From Sipunculus nudus (Eukaryota > Annelida > Sipuncula > Golfingiida > Sipunculidae): 64,000 bases of DNA. A model generated the notes under the pieces. That model ran no database searches. It was not told the DNA's origin and saw only the letters and a program-made list of their open reading frames with translations. Shown piece after piece: positions 23,858 to 35,811 of the stretch. Position 1 is the first letter of the stretch; each line of letters starts with the position of its first letter. The DNA is taken from the NCBI GenBank assembly GCA_026874595.1, contig CM049306.1, positions 59,342,019 to 59,406,018 on the forward strand. Reading direction: 5' to 3'. The position numbers and the translations under genes are program-made.

Positions 23858-24894
23858 CTGGCTCAAAGAAACGTTTGAGCAAATTTGCATGATAGACCTT
23901 AATCTTGCCCTGGACCTTCACTTTGTAGTCACGTTCATTGACCACTTCAATTACCTCATAGGGACCTTTCCACTGCAATAACAGTTTATTGTGGTTGATA
24001 GGCAATAACACCAAGATTTTTTGTCCTACTTGGAATTTCCTGTCCTTTGTCTTTTTGTCATAGTGGTGTTTAAACCCCCCTTGTGCCTCATATAGACTCT
24101 CTCTAGCTAACTTGCAAGTTTCCTCTAATTTATTTCTCAAATCTAACACATACTGTTATGTGTTTCTAGTCTCTGAAGTTTTTGAAGCTCTCCACAGCTC
24201 CTTCAAAATTTGAATAGGGTCCCTAACAATCCTGCCATAAATCATTTCAAATGGAAAAAATCCTGTACTTGCTTGGGGAACTTCACGATAGGCAAACAAA
24301 TCCGCTGGCAGATAACGGTCCCTATCGCCTGGCCTTTCTTGGCACATTTTCTTGAACATTGACTTAAGAACTCTATTAACTCTTTCACATAGCCCATTAC
24401 ACTAAGGGTTGTAGGGGGTTGTGAACAGTTGTTTACATCCAACCATCCTACTGACTTCCTGCATCAGCTCTGATGTATATTGAGTGCCCCTGTCACTTAG
24501 AATTTCCGATGGGAACCCACTCTACTGAATATTTCTAACAGTGCTTCTGCTACTCTCTCTGTCTCAATCTTCGGCAGTGCAATAGCCTCTGGGTACCTTG
24601 TACAGTAGTCAACTAACGTTAGTATATACCGATTACCTGTATCGGACACGGGCAGGATCGGTCCAATCAGATCTATTTCAACAAGGGTGAACGGGGAATC
24701 GATAATAGGCATCTCACCTAGTGGCACCTTGGGCACCTTTCCCTGGGAACTGTCTTTTGGCATATGTCACACGACTTACAGTAGCGTGTCAAATCAGCAG
24801 TGATACCAGGCCAATGGAAACTCGAAGTAATCGTATCGATTGTCTTCCTGATACCCGAATGGCCTCCGACAATGGAAGCATGTGCTAGGCCCAT
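23858..24894 (-). pseudogene. Retrotransposon integrase, left unit, located upstream of RT
   Basis: Integrase inserts element cDNA into the genome. The N-terminal HHCC zinc module is seen as HxxxxxxH ... YCKSCDICQ (about 24,880-24,760). The catalytic core follows: first Asp in LVEIDLIGP, a TLVDYCTRYPEAI segment, an LSDRGTQYTS segment, and the catalytic Glu in NGLCERVNR. The C-terminal GPY/F-type module (QWKGPYEVIEVV) lies at about 24,000. Frames change around 24,500 and 24,150, and a TAG replaces the usual Gln of the TPYNPQ-type motif near 24,404. The C-terminal module is in one open frame with the reverse transcriptase, which shows the integrase-first order directly. Confidence 0.9.
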
Positions 24895-25178
24895 AACCTG
24901 ACTCCTATACTACTTGGGTACCACTACCTGTTTCACCTCTACTGCACTATCACCTCTAGGCACCGAATATATACGGTAGGGAACATCATTTCTAAATTCA
25001 AACTTATACATATGCTGGCTCTTTGTATAAAATTGATCACCCTCTCTTGCATATGCCCGCAATTAATCTTTGGACGCATCATTTTTCTGCTCTTTCTTCA
25101 GCTCTACCGAACTAACTGTTCCAGCATCAGGTTCTTTTGCCACGGTGATGGCTTGATATCTCGCTCAGCCTCCATGGC

Positions 25179-25620
25179 TTAAGCCCTAGTAGCTACTGCT
25201 ATCATTTCCTCTTCTGACTCCACGATAACTGCTTTAATTGCGCCGGCTTTTCCTGCGACCTTGGATTCTACCACTTCATTGATCTCATTTGACTCATCTT
25301 GTCCTACCTCACTTATTAGTGCCTTATGCACCTTTGGCTTGGCTATACACTCAGAAGCCTGTGGATCTTTAGCACTTGGGATATTCCCAATTATTAGATC
25401 ACAAATAGGTTTTGTCACTACCATCGACTCTAACTCACCTGTATAATAAGGTGTGTCAACCTCTATTTTAGCAATTGGAAAATGGCGCAGGAAACTGTCA
25501 AATAATTTACAGATATGCACCTGACCTGTCAACTGTGTGGGACTGATTAAATTCCTACGAACTGCAGCACTACTGCACCCTGAATCTCACAACACACTGA
25601 CTTTGACCCCATTTAAGTAA
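25179..25620 (-). pseudogene. Retrotransposon aspartic protease region, left unit
   Basis: Downstream of gag, the frame around 25,590 reads VLxDSGCSSAAV, where x is a TGA stop directly before the active-site Asp-Ser-Gly. The frame then stays open to 25,179. The D(S/T)G triad and location between gag and integrase identify a pepsin-like retroelement protease. The right unit has the same stop, with a Cys to Trp change two residues after the triad. Confidence 0.8.
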
Positions 25621-25716
25621 TCCTCTGTCACTGGTAAATTGTGTTTAGTGGAAACTTAGGAAACTTAAGTCCATCGTCTGCAATGCATTCTTGCAGTACC
25701 CTGTCATACTGCCCTG

Positions 25717-26801
25717 CTACCTGACATCCTGCTCCTGACTGTACCTCAGTCTGCCCTTCTGAGTCTGTGGGCTTAATTTTCTCTTAACTTGAAATCTGAT
25801 ATTTGAACAATTGTCTCTATTTCCAGGAAACGACTGAGCTGCAGCTGCTCTTTGATGTCGAACCTGCTGTCTCGACCTACATTCTCTGGCTATGTGGCCT
25901 AACTTATAACAGATAAAACACTCAACCTGCCTGTAGTTGCCCCTCTCAGGTCTAGGCCCTCTATTCTGGTAATTCTGTTGATTACCACCTCCCACAAATC
26001 TAGGTTTGTAGCCAATAGGCTTTTGTTGCTGCCCTTCTCTACGTTTGCACCTACCAGTAATTGTGCTGTTGTGAGCAGCCACATGTGCCATCCTTTCTAC
26101 ACTTTCTAATTCTAGAAGCCTTTCTCTTAAAAACATGGCTAAATCTTCCTGACACACAGCCATGAACTGGTCACGCACCATCATGTCCTTTAGACTATCA
26201 TAGTCCTTGCCCACCTTAGCCAATTCCGTCCACCTAGAAAAATAAAACTGCAGCTTAGACACAAACTGTGTTGCCGTCTCACCCGTATCGGGTTTCGTCT
26301 CACGGAATTCCGCCTGAACCCTTCCTCGTTCAGCTGATATCTCTTAAGAAGAGCACTTTTAAGCTGTTCATAACCATTGGCTTCTGTAGCCGGCATGCTA
26401 GCATAAACCTGCAACCTTTGCCAGTCAACAGAGGACTTAAACTCACAGCCCAACTACCTTCTGGCCAACTTTGACCTCTGGCAAAACGTTCAAACCTTTC
26501 TAGGAAGGCATCCATGTCGTCTTTCCCTTCATCAAATTTGGGAGTTTTGGCAAAGTGGATCTTACTACAGAATGACTATCACCCGCTTTCTGAGCGACCT
26601 CTTTCTTTGCTTCCTCCATCTTTATCATTAGCTCAAGCTCTTGCTTACGCAGCTGAGCCTGCTTCTCTAACTCTGAGTCGCCCTTTCTTGAGCACGCTTT
26701 TTCCGCTCTTCAGTCTGCTGCTCAGTTACAAACAGTTGCAGCTCCTCCCCATCATAACCTAACTCTTTCCCCAGCTCTATCAATTCTTTGAGACTTGTCA
26801 T
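25717..26801 (-). pseudogene. gag: Retrotransposon gag, left unit, frameshifted
   Basis: Structural capsid/nucleocapsid protein of the LTR element. An ATG at 26,801 opens a charged, glutamine/glutamate-rich N terminus, soon broken by a stop near 26,675. Capsid-like segments continue in shifted frames (26,515-26,190). An uninterrupted 3' part (26,262-25,717) carries one zinc knuckle, CFICYKLGHIAREC (CX2CX4HX4C), preceded by a basic glutamine-rich stretch. Several frame changes are needed, so no full protein is made. It sits just inside the 5' LTR, as expected. Confidence 0.88.
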
Positions 26802-26982
26802 GTATATGACATCACCTAGCACCCTGCTGCACTTGAAAGAAACTTCTTAACGAACAATATTTTACAAATTGCTTACCGTTGAACAGTTTTCATACAATGC
26901 ACCTATTTGCCAGTCATCAATCCTCTGCTGCACTTTTAAAACCAAAAGTAAAATTTTGCCGGAATACCGACAATATCTTATG

Positions 26983-27000
26983 ATCCCGGAACGAACCCCA
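26983..27000 (-). other. Primer-binding site, left unit (tRNA-Pro-like)
   Basis: Three bases inside the 5' LTR, the minus strand reads TGGGGTTCGTTCCGGGAT. TGG start and position fit a primer-binding site, and it resembles the tRNA-Pro primer site TGGGGGCTCGTCCGGGAT with a small rearrangement in the middle. The identical site lies at 32,958-32,975 in the right unit. Which tRNA is used is an inference. Confidence 0.55.
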
Positions 27001-27003
27001 AAA

Positions 27004-28005
27004 TGTCACAAATATGTGTGTATATAAGATGATTTTCAGTTCATTGTTTATTTAAGTGACTGTCTTTCGCAGCGATCAAGGATGATAAATAACAAACAAA
27101 TCCAATGTACAAATCTAGCTATTTATATAAAAATTTAACAATAATACATTCTATAACTATGCTAATTCCAGCATCATATGAGACACGTAGAACAAATGAC
27201 TATACCCATAATCAATCATACAGTATCAATGAGTTTCCACTTGCGCATTGTAAGCGTCCAAATAAAACAATACAAAGTCCATTCAAACAAATAAAGTCTT
27301 TCCTCTTGGTTGAGCTTCTTCCATAAATTCCTTTAATGCATATGTAACAAATATTGTTCAAGTTCACTTTTGCTTCACTTAATTGTTACTTCCCATAATA
27401 TCAAAGTAGAGTTTTTGTGTACACCGAACCTTCATGGCTAGCCACGCTGTTATGCATAATCATTATGTTAACTCTATTGACCTGGGCTGTTCAATGTTTC
27501 ATATAACAATAGCACAAGGTTTCACTACTTCATCATTCTTCTTGTTAATCCCAGGTATTTGACAAAGTCCGGTATTCCATTTTGATGTCTGAGTAACTTG
27601 CTGTCACCGGTATTATTTTATTTTTATGCTTGTCTGGAACCAACTTCTCTCTTTAACAATCTGGCTGTACTGAAGTCACTCATGCCGTCCCAGACACTTC
27701 AAGGCTACACCCACTTGTCCATTGTCTGACCTAGCTGTACTTGGACAGACAGCACTGTCCCAGGGCAAGTTTAACTCTGTGTCTCCTCTGTACACGAAAA
27801 CAAAGCTTGCTGGCTGGTATACACATTTGTCACATTGAAGAACCCTATGTATTACATGCTGATCTTGACTCAAGGTCAGCTATACTAGAAGTACCATGTC
27901 TCTTAAAGTAATAACAAATTAATGATTTTTTTATAACACCTTAATATATTAAAAAGATGATCTCTTAAAAGACCTTAAATATGACAAATAAAGGATTTCT
28001 TGACA
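27004..28005 (-). repeat. LTR B (central, shared, mosaic LTR)
   Basis: 1,002-bp LTR serving as 5' LTR of the left unit and 3' LTR of the right unit. By eye, 27,004 to about 27,450 matches LTR C rather than A, and from about 27,600 to the end it matches A rather than C. About 27,453-27,525 carries a cluster of bases found in neither. Confidence 0.93.
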
Positions 28006-28299
28006 ACACGCCCCCACTTAAGAAAATATTTCTACATACTTTCTAATTTATTCCCATTTAAGGTTTTGTTTACACTTCCTCTCATTAAACATAAGTGATA
28101 CATATTTACATGAACATTTTACATGCTATAAACATACTTTTTTACAATATATGATTATATTATCACAAATCAGATTACACAAACAATGTCTTGCCTTAAG
28201 CAACCTCTAGCATATGACACCCACAATACTTAATGCTTAGTAGTAATGATAATACTTAATGATCCCAATTCATGTTATTCTAATCTTGCCATTCACAGT

Positions 28300-29831
28300 T
28301 TAGGTCTGTCTGCTCAAGTAGTCCGCTCCTACATTCTCAGATCCCTTTATAGCCTGTATCTTAAATCTGTAAGCCTGCAGAAACAATGCCCTTCGCATAA
28401 TGCGATTGTTTTCTGCTTTACTCTTCTGTATATAAGCAAGTGGTTGCTGGTCAGTCTGTAGTATGAACTCTCTGCCATAGAGATAATTTTGAAATTTCTT
28501 CACTGCAAAAACCAGAGCCAAACATTCTCTTTCTATGACTGAATAATTTCTTTCTCTAGGTAGCAGCTTTTTGCTAGCATATGCCACAGGAAATTTCCTA
28601 TCATCATACTTTTGAAGCAATACCGCTCCAACACCTGTGTCTGACGCGTCAGCCTGGACAATAAATGGCCTTTAAAAATCTGATAGTTTAAGAATCAGGG
28701 GCTTGGGTGAGCAATGACTTTAATGTCTGAAATGAACGTTTGTGTGCTTCTCCCCAACGAACAGTATTTGACTGGCCCTTCTCAGTCAGATCTGTTAAAG
28801 CTACAGCTACCTCGGCGAAGTTTGGAATAAACTTCCTGTAATATCCTGCCTGACCATAAAATGACCTAACCTGACGTTTGGTATTGGGTCGCAGAGCATC
28901 TCTAATTTCGTCAAGCTTTTCAACCTCCATCTTGATTTGACCATTACCTACTTCATGACCAACAAATTTTATTGACCCATTTCCTACAAAACAGTAGGTC
29001 TTGCTGTCAAGCCTGCCTCTCTAATATGCTGGTAAAGCTCTCTTAGCATTGTCATATGCTCTCTCCATGTAGGAGTATGACCTAAAACGTCATCAACAAA
29101 ACTGTCTACATTGTTGACTCCTTTTAACATCTTACGCATCATACGGTTGAATGTAAAGGCACTGTTCAAGAAGCCAAAAGGTATTTTACAAAATTGAAAA
29201 CTTCCTCATGGAGTAGAAAATGCAGTGATATCTCTGCTATTCTTAGCTACTGGAATTTGCCAATACCCCTTGCTCAAATCTATCTTTGTGAAAACCTGAT
29301 CCCCATAGAGTTTTGCCATGATATCATCAGCATTGGGCACAGGTTCTACATCAAATTTTGTTATGGCATTGATTCGCCGGAAGTCTATACAGAATCGATT
29401 GGTTTGATCCTTTTTCTTCACCAATGCGACTGTAGAATTATATGAGGAATTGGATGGCTCAATCACACCTATAGCTAACATATTAGTGACCTCCCTTTCT
29501 ATGTTCTCACGCACTGAGTATGGGACTGGATATGGCTTTGTCCTTATAGGCTCCTTTGTAGTTGTCACTATTTCATGTTCACTCAAGCTAGTCTCACCTG
29601 GTCTGTCAGTGTATATGTCTGAGAATTCTCTCGGCAATCCCATAACCTCTGCTCTTTGCTCTGAACTAAGACTCGGGTTTACATGGACATCTTTATATGT
29701 CTCTTTGCTTGATACAGGAGGCAATAAATCTAACAAATTCTCAACTACCCCATCTGAATCATATTCTGGTTCAACCACAGCTGACCCTGCCTCAACTACC
29801 TCTACCTTGCATGCACCTGCTGTAGCATCAA
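28300..29831 (-). pseudogene. Retrotransposon reverse transcriptase and RNase H, right unit
   Basis: Copy of the left-unit RT and RNase H with the same TGA after STP (29,206), the same frameshifts near 28,984 and 28,688, and the FVDD box. I noted only one base difference from the left unit in this segment (near 29,085). Confidence 0.92.
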
Positions 29832-30868
29832 CTGGCTCAAAGAAACGTTTGAGCAAATTTGCATGATAGACCTTAATCTTGCCCTGGACCTTCACTTTGT
29901 AGTCACGTTCATTGACCACTTCAATTACCTCATAGGGACCTTTCCACTGCAATAACAGTTTATTGTGGTTGATAGGCAATAACACCAAGATTTTTTGTCC
30001 TACTTGGAATTTCCTGTCCTTTGTCTTTTTGTCATAGTGGTGTTTAAACCCCCCTTGTGCCTCATATAGACTCTCTCTAGCTAACTTGCAAGTTTCCTCT
30101 AATTTATTTCTCAAATCTAACACATACTGTTATGTGTTTCTAGTCTCTGAAGTTTTTGAAGCTCTCCACAGCTCCTTCAAAATTTGAATAGGGTCCCTAA
30201 CAATCCTGCCATAAATCATTTCAAATGGAAAAAATCCTGTACTTGCTTGGGGAACTTCACGATAGGCAAACAAATCCGCTGGCAGATAACGGTCCCTATC
30301 GCCTGGCCTTTCTTGGCACATTTTCTTGAACATTGACTTAAGAACTCTATTAACTCTTTCACATAGCCCATTACACTAAGGGTTGTAGGGGGTTGTGAAC
30401 AGTTGTTTACATCCAACCATCCTACTGACTTCCTGCATCAGCTCTGATGTATATTGAGTGCCCCTGTCACTTAGAATTTCCGATGGGAACCCACTCTACT
30501 GAATATTTCTAACAGTGCTTCTGCTACTCTCTCTGTCTCAATCTTCGGCAGTGCAATAGCCTCTGGGTACCTTGTACAGTAGTCAACTAACGTTAGTATA
30601 TACCGATTACCTGTATCGGACACGGGCAGGATCGGTCCGATCAGATCTATTTCAACAAGGGTGAACGGGGAATCGATAATAGGCATCTCACCTGGTGGCA
30701 CCTTGGGCACCTTTCCCTGGGAACTGTCTTTTGGCATATGTCACACGACTTACAGTAGCGTGTCAAATCAGCAGTGATACCAGGCCAATGGAAACTCGAA
30801 GTAATCGTATCGATTGTCTTCCTGATACCCGAATGGCCTCCGACAATGGAAGCATGTGCTAGGCCCAT
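29832..30868 (-). pseudogene. Retrotransposon integrase, right unit
   Basis: Same structure as the left unit. Here the N-terminal zinc module is open for 73 residues (30,868-30,647) because one base differs near 30,694. The core and GPY/F module follow, again fused in frame to RT. Confidence 0.88.
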
Positions 30869-31152
30869 AACCTGACTCCTATACTACTTGGGTACCACTA
30901 CCTGTTTCACCTCTACTGCACTATCACCTCTAGGCACCGAATATATACGGTAGGGAACATCATTTCTAAATTCAAACTTATACATATGCTGGCTCTTTGT
31001 ATAAAATTGATCACCCTCTCTTGCATATGCCCGCAATTAATCTTTGGACGCATCATTTTTCTGCTCTTTCTTCAGCTCTACCGAACTAACTGTTCCAGCA
31101 TCAGGTTCTTTTGCCACGGTGATGGCTTGATATCTCGCTCAGCCTCCATGGC

Positions 31153-31595
31153 TTAAGCCCTAGTAGCTACTGCTATCATTTCCTCTTCTGACTCCACGAT
31201 AACTGCTTTAATTGCGCCGGCTTTTCCTGCGACCTTGGATTCTACAACTTCATTGATCTCATTTGTCTCATCTTGTCCTACCTCACTTATTAGTGCCTTA
31301 TGCACCTTTGGCTTGGCTATACACTCAGAAGCCTGTGGATCTTTAGCACTTGGGATATTCCCAATTATTAGATCACAAATAGGTTTTGTCACTACCATCG
31401 CCTCTAACTCACCTGTATAATAAGGTGTGTCAACCTCTATTTTAGCAATTGGAAAATGGCGCAGGAAACTGTCAAATAATTTACAGATATGCACCTGACC
31501 TGTCAACTGTGTGGGACTGATTAAATTCCTACGAACTGCAGCACTACTCCACCCTGAATCTCACAACACACTGACTTTGACCCCATTTAAGTAAT
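31153..31595 (-). pseudogene. Retrotransposon protease region, right unit
   Basis: Same as the left unit, including the TGA before the DSG triad. Differences are single bases, among them the change turning the Cys after DSG into Trp. Confidence 0.78.
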
Positions 31596-31690
31596 CCTCT
31601 GTCACTGGTAAATTGTGTTTAGTGGAAACTTAGGAAACTTAAGTCCATCGTCTGCAATGCATTCTTGCAGTACCCTGTCATACTGCCCTG

Positions 31691-32776
31691 CTACCTGACA
31701 TCCTGCTCCTGACTGTACCTCAGTCTGCCCTTCTGAGTCTGTGGGCTTACATTTTCTCTTATCTTGAAATCTGATATTTGAACAATTGTCTCTATTTCCA
31801 GGAAACGACTGAGCTGCAGCTGCTCTTTGATGTCGAACCTGCTGTCTCGACCTACATTCTCAGGCTATGTGGCCTAACTTATAACAGATAAAACACTCAA
31901 CCTGCCTGTAGTTGCCCCTCTCAGGTCTAGGCCCTCTATTCTGGTAATTCTGTTGATTACCACCTCCCACAAATCTAGGTTTGTAGCCAATAGGCTTTTG
32001 TTGCTGCCCTTCTCTACGTTTGCACCTACCAGTTATTGTGCTGTTGTGAGCAGCCACATGTGCCATCCTTTCTACACTTTCTAATTCTAGAAGCCTTTCT
32101 CTTAAAAACATGGCTAAATCTTCCTGACACACAGCCATGAACTGGTCACGCACCGTCATGTCCTTTAGACTATCATAGTCCTTGCCCACCTTAGCCAATT
32201 CCGTCCACCTAGAAAAATAAAACTGCAGCTTAGACACAAACTGTGTTGCCGTCTCACCCGTATCGGGTTTCGTCTCACGGAATTCCGCCTGAACCCTTCC
32301 TCGTTCAGCTGATATCTCTTAAGAAGAGCACTTTTAAGCTGTTCATAACCATTGGCTTCTGTAGCCGGCATGCTAGCATAAACCTGCAACCTTTGCCAGT
32401 CAACAGAGGACTTAAACTCACAGCCCAACTACCTTCTGGCCAACTTTGACCTCTGGCAAAACGTTCAAACCTTTCTAGGAAGGCATCCATGTCGTCTTTC
32501 CCTTCATCAAATTTGGGAGTTTTGGCAAAGTGGATCTTACTACAGAATGACTATCACCCGCTTTCTGAGCGACCTCTTTCTTTGCTTCCTCCATCTTTAT
32601 CATTAGCTCAAGCTCTTGCTTACGCAGCTGAGCCTGCTTCTCTAACTCTGAGTCGCCCTTTCTTGAGCACGCTTTTTCCGCTCTTCAGTCTGCTGCTCAG
32701 TTACAAACAGTTGCAGCTCCTCCCCATCATAACCTAACTCTTTCCCCAGCTCTATCAATTCTTTGAGACTTGTCAT
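31691..32776 (-). pseudogene. gag: Retrotransposon gag, right unit, frameshifted
   Basis: Near-identical copy of the left-unit gag, shifted by 5,975 bp, starting at the ATG at 32,776. It keeps the CX2CX4H part of the zinc knuckle, but the frame is cut at 31,860 because a base change near 31,862 creates a stop right after it. This is one of the few private lesions separating the two units. Confidence 0.87.
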
Positions 32777-32978
32777 GTATATGACATCACCTAGCACCCT
32801 GCTGCACTTGAAAGAAACTTCTTAACGAACAATATTTTACAAATTGCTTACCGTTGAACAGTTTTCATACAATGCACCTATTTGCCAGTCATCAATCCTC
32901 TGCTGCACTTTTAAAACCAAAAGTAAAATTTTGCCGGAATACCGACAATATCTTATGATCCCGGAACGAACCCCAAAA

Positions 32979-33991
32979 TGTCACAAATATGTGTGTATAT
33001 AAGATGATTTTCAGTTCATTGTTTATTTAAGTGACTGTCTTTCGCAGCGATCAAGGATGATAAATAACAAACAAATCCAATGTACAAATCTAGCTATTTA
33101 TATAAAAATTTAACAATAATACATTCTATAACTATGCTAATTCCAGCATCATATGAGACACGTAGAACAAATGACTATACCCATAATCAATCATACAGTA
33201 TCAATGAGTTTCCACTTGCGCATTGTAAGCGTCCAAATAAAACAATACAAAGTCCATTCAAACAAATAAAGTCTTTCCTCTTGGTTGAGCTTCTTCCATA
33301 AATTCCTTTAATGCATATGTAACAAATATTGTTCAAGTTCACTTTTGCTTCACTTAATTGTTACTTCCCATAATATCAAAGTAGAGTTTTTGTGTACACC
33401 GAACCTTCATGGCTAGCCACGCTGTTATGCATAATCCTTATGTTAAGTCTATTGACCAGGGCTGATCAAGGATTCGTATAAAAATAGCACAAGGTTCCAC
33501 TACTTCATCATACTTCTTGTTAATCCCAGGTATTTGACAAAGTCCGGTATTCCATTTTGATGTCTGAGTAACTTGCTTTCACCGGTATTATTTTATTTGT
33601 ATGCTTGTCTGGAACCACCTTCTCTCTTTAACAATCTGGCAAGTACTGAAGACACTCATGCTGTCCCAGACACTTCAAGGCTACACCCACTTGTCCATTG
33701 TCTGACCTAGCTGTACTTGGACAGACAGCAATGTCCCAGGGCAAGTTTAACCCTTGACTCTAGGTCTCCTATGTACACGTAAAATAAGGTTGCTGGCTGG
33801 TATACACATTTGTCACATTGAAGAACCCTATGTATTACATGCTGATCTTGACCCAAGGTCAGCTATACAAGAAGTATCATGTCTCTTTTAAAGTTATAAC
33901 AAATTAATGATTTTCTTTTATAACACCTTTATATATAATAAATGATCTCTTAAAAGACCTTAAATATGACAAATAAAGGATTTTTTTGACA
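32979..33991 (-). repeat. LTR C (5' LTR of the array)
   Basis: 1,013-bp LTR. Its left part equals LTR B; its right part has many substitutions and small indels relative to A and B (for example around 33,640-33,790). The outer edge is TGACA followed by CTGCG. Confidence 0.92.
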
Positions 33992-34089
33992 CTGCGCTAT
34001 CTATATGGATATTAGTAAACAAGAAAATCTCAATTATTTTCGATTAATCCATCTTATTTCAAATTTGTGTTTGTATTAGAATTCAGGAC

Positions 34090-35811
34090 TACGGTGGCTG
34101 ATTTAGGACACAGACAAAAAATATTTATCTCGAGATCACGAGATAACATCTCGAGATCTCGACATAGAATTTCGCAAAAAAAAAATTTAGGAAGCAAAAA
34201 AAAAATTTTAGGAAGCAAAAAAAAAATTTACGAAGCAAAAAAAAAAATTTACGAAGCAAAAAAAAATTTTTAAGGAAGTAAAAAAAATTTACGAAGCAAA
34301 AAAAAATTTTACGAAGCAAACAAATATTTTAAGAAACAAAAATAAATTTTAGGAAGCAAAAAAGAAAATTTTAGGAAGCAAAAATAAATATATATATATC
34401 TTTCGAGATCTCCAGATAAAATGTCACACTTGTACGAACCATTCGAAGCTGAATTGACATAAAGCAAAGCAACATTAAAGGGACAGTATACTTTAAGAGT
34501 GCATACTATTGCAATTATAAAACAAAGACTATGTGTACTGTGTTTAACTGAACGGTAATACAATATAATTAATTTAAAATCAATCAAGTTTTTATATCCC
34601 CTAAGATAAAGCGAGTTGAAGAAAAGTTCAATATAAATTCAATATTTAATTATTCATATCCGTAAGGAAGATGTCAAAGCCTAAAGAAACTGAAACATTC
34701 AACCTGAACGGCAGATTCAGAGCCATGCTGTTAAATCACTCAAATAGAAATGTTTAGGTCTGCATGCATGCATTGTGGGTACCTTATTATTTTAAAAATA
34801 CAAAAAAATATCAGCTTCTTTTGTACAATTTCTTTCAGCTTTTGTTTTTATTGAAATGGTGTGTTGTTTTACGGAACATGTATTAGACCATCATAAATTA
34901 AAATATGCTAAAAATGATTATACTGTGTTTTCGGGTAGGTACGCTGAGGGGAGGGGGGTGTGATTCAGCCCCTAAAGCCCAAGTCTTGATCCACTATAGC
35001 TATAACTATAGCTCAGATTACCTTTAGTCAACCTATCTTCATAAATGTTTTATATTCATAAATAAACGGCTTAAACATTTCGATCATCTCTCATCATGAT
35101 TTTTCTTCAGCAAAATCCTCTGTTTTGGTCTAAAAGTTGCTATTCACCTGCTTTATTTATAGAATCTTTGTAATACAGGCTAACTCTGCATTTACATATT
35201 AAAAAACTGAAGGTAATCATAACCAAAATCTGGGTAAACATAATCTATTAAACCTTTCATAAAAATGGAGCCAATCCCATGGGTAAAGGCGTTGTCTTTG
35301 TCTATATCCACGTGTTTTTATAACACGGGTCGGGGGGGGGGGGGTGCAAAAATTGCCACCGATCGTAATAGAAAGACGTCCGGCAGAAACATCTGGCTTC
35401 AATTCAGAGAGTACATAGTTCTGTAAATGACAAATACTGCATTGCTTCACAAGCTCTAACGAATATCAACTAGTGATCTTTCAGTTACTCGGTTACATGT
35501 TTTTATCAGTATGTTAACACTTGCTAAGGTGCCTTGTGTACAAGTAGCCTGTAGATAAAATGTTTATACGTCATAGTGGCGTTATAAGACCCATTCCCAG
35601 CTAGGGTTAACTTTATTTATTTATTTTTTTTTGCTTCCTAAAATATTTTTTTTTTTGCTTCCTAAATTTTTTTTTTTTTTTTGCTTCCTAAAAATTTTTT
35701 TTTTGCTTCCAAACATTTTTTTTTTGCGAAATTCTATGTCGAGATCTCGAGATGTTATCTCGAGATCTCGAGTAAATATTTTTTTTTCTGTGTCCTAAAT
35801 CAGCCACCGTA
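34090..35811. mobile_element. Foldback-type DNA element with long inverted ends and 6-bp target duplication
   Basis: The left end starts TACGGTGGCTGATTTAGGAC and the right end is its reverse complement. Inverted similarity continues inward for about 200-300 bp through a palindromic CTCGAGATCTCGA block and then through tandem A-rich units of about 19-20 bp (AGGAAGC followed by an A tract; the right arm shows the T-rich complement). The 1,722-bp element is flanked on both sides by CAGGAC (34,084-34,089 and 35,812-35,817). The middle (34,400-35,590) has no transposase-like frame, so it is a non-autonomous element. Confidence 0.85.

Larger units (their letters stand above)
21029..33991 (-). mobile_element. 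Tandem Gmr1-like (Ty3/gypsy) LTR retrotransposon array: three LTRs, two internal regions
   Basis: Three LTR copies (21,029-22,031; 27,004-28,005; 32,979-33,991) separate two internal regions of about 4,972 bp, with a period of exactly 5,975 bp. Each LTR begins TGTCA and ends TGACA. Read on the minus strand, each internal region carries gag with a CCHC knuckle, protease, integrase, reverse transcriptase, then RNase H. No envelope-like frame is seen. Flanking pentamers are CAGCG (21,024-21,028) and CTGCG (33,992-33,996), a possible 5-bp target duplication with one change. I count about a dozen differences between the internal copies, and the frame-breaking mutations are shared. The array therefore looks like one old insertion later doubled by recombination between LTRs. 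It is not autonomous now. Confidence 0.93.

Noticed and set aside
23476-23892. 138-codon plus-strand open frame
   Set aside because: Antisense to the retrotransposon integrase-RT frame, duplicated with it at 29,450, and has no recognisable domain.
21029-33991. Endogenous retrovirus with envelope
   Set aside because: RNase H is followed directly by the purine tract and LTR; no envelope-like frame exists in either unit.
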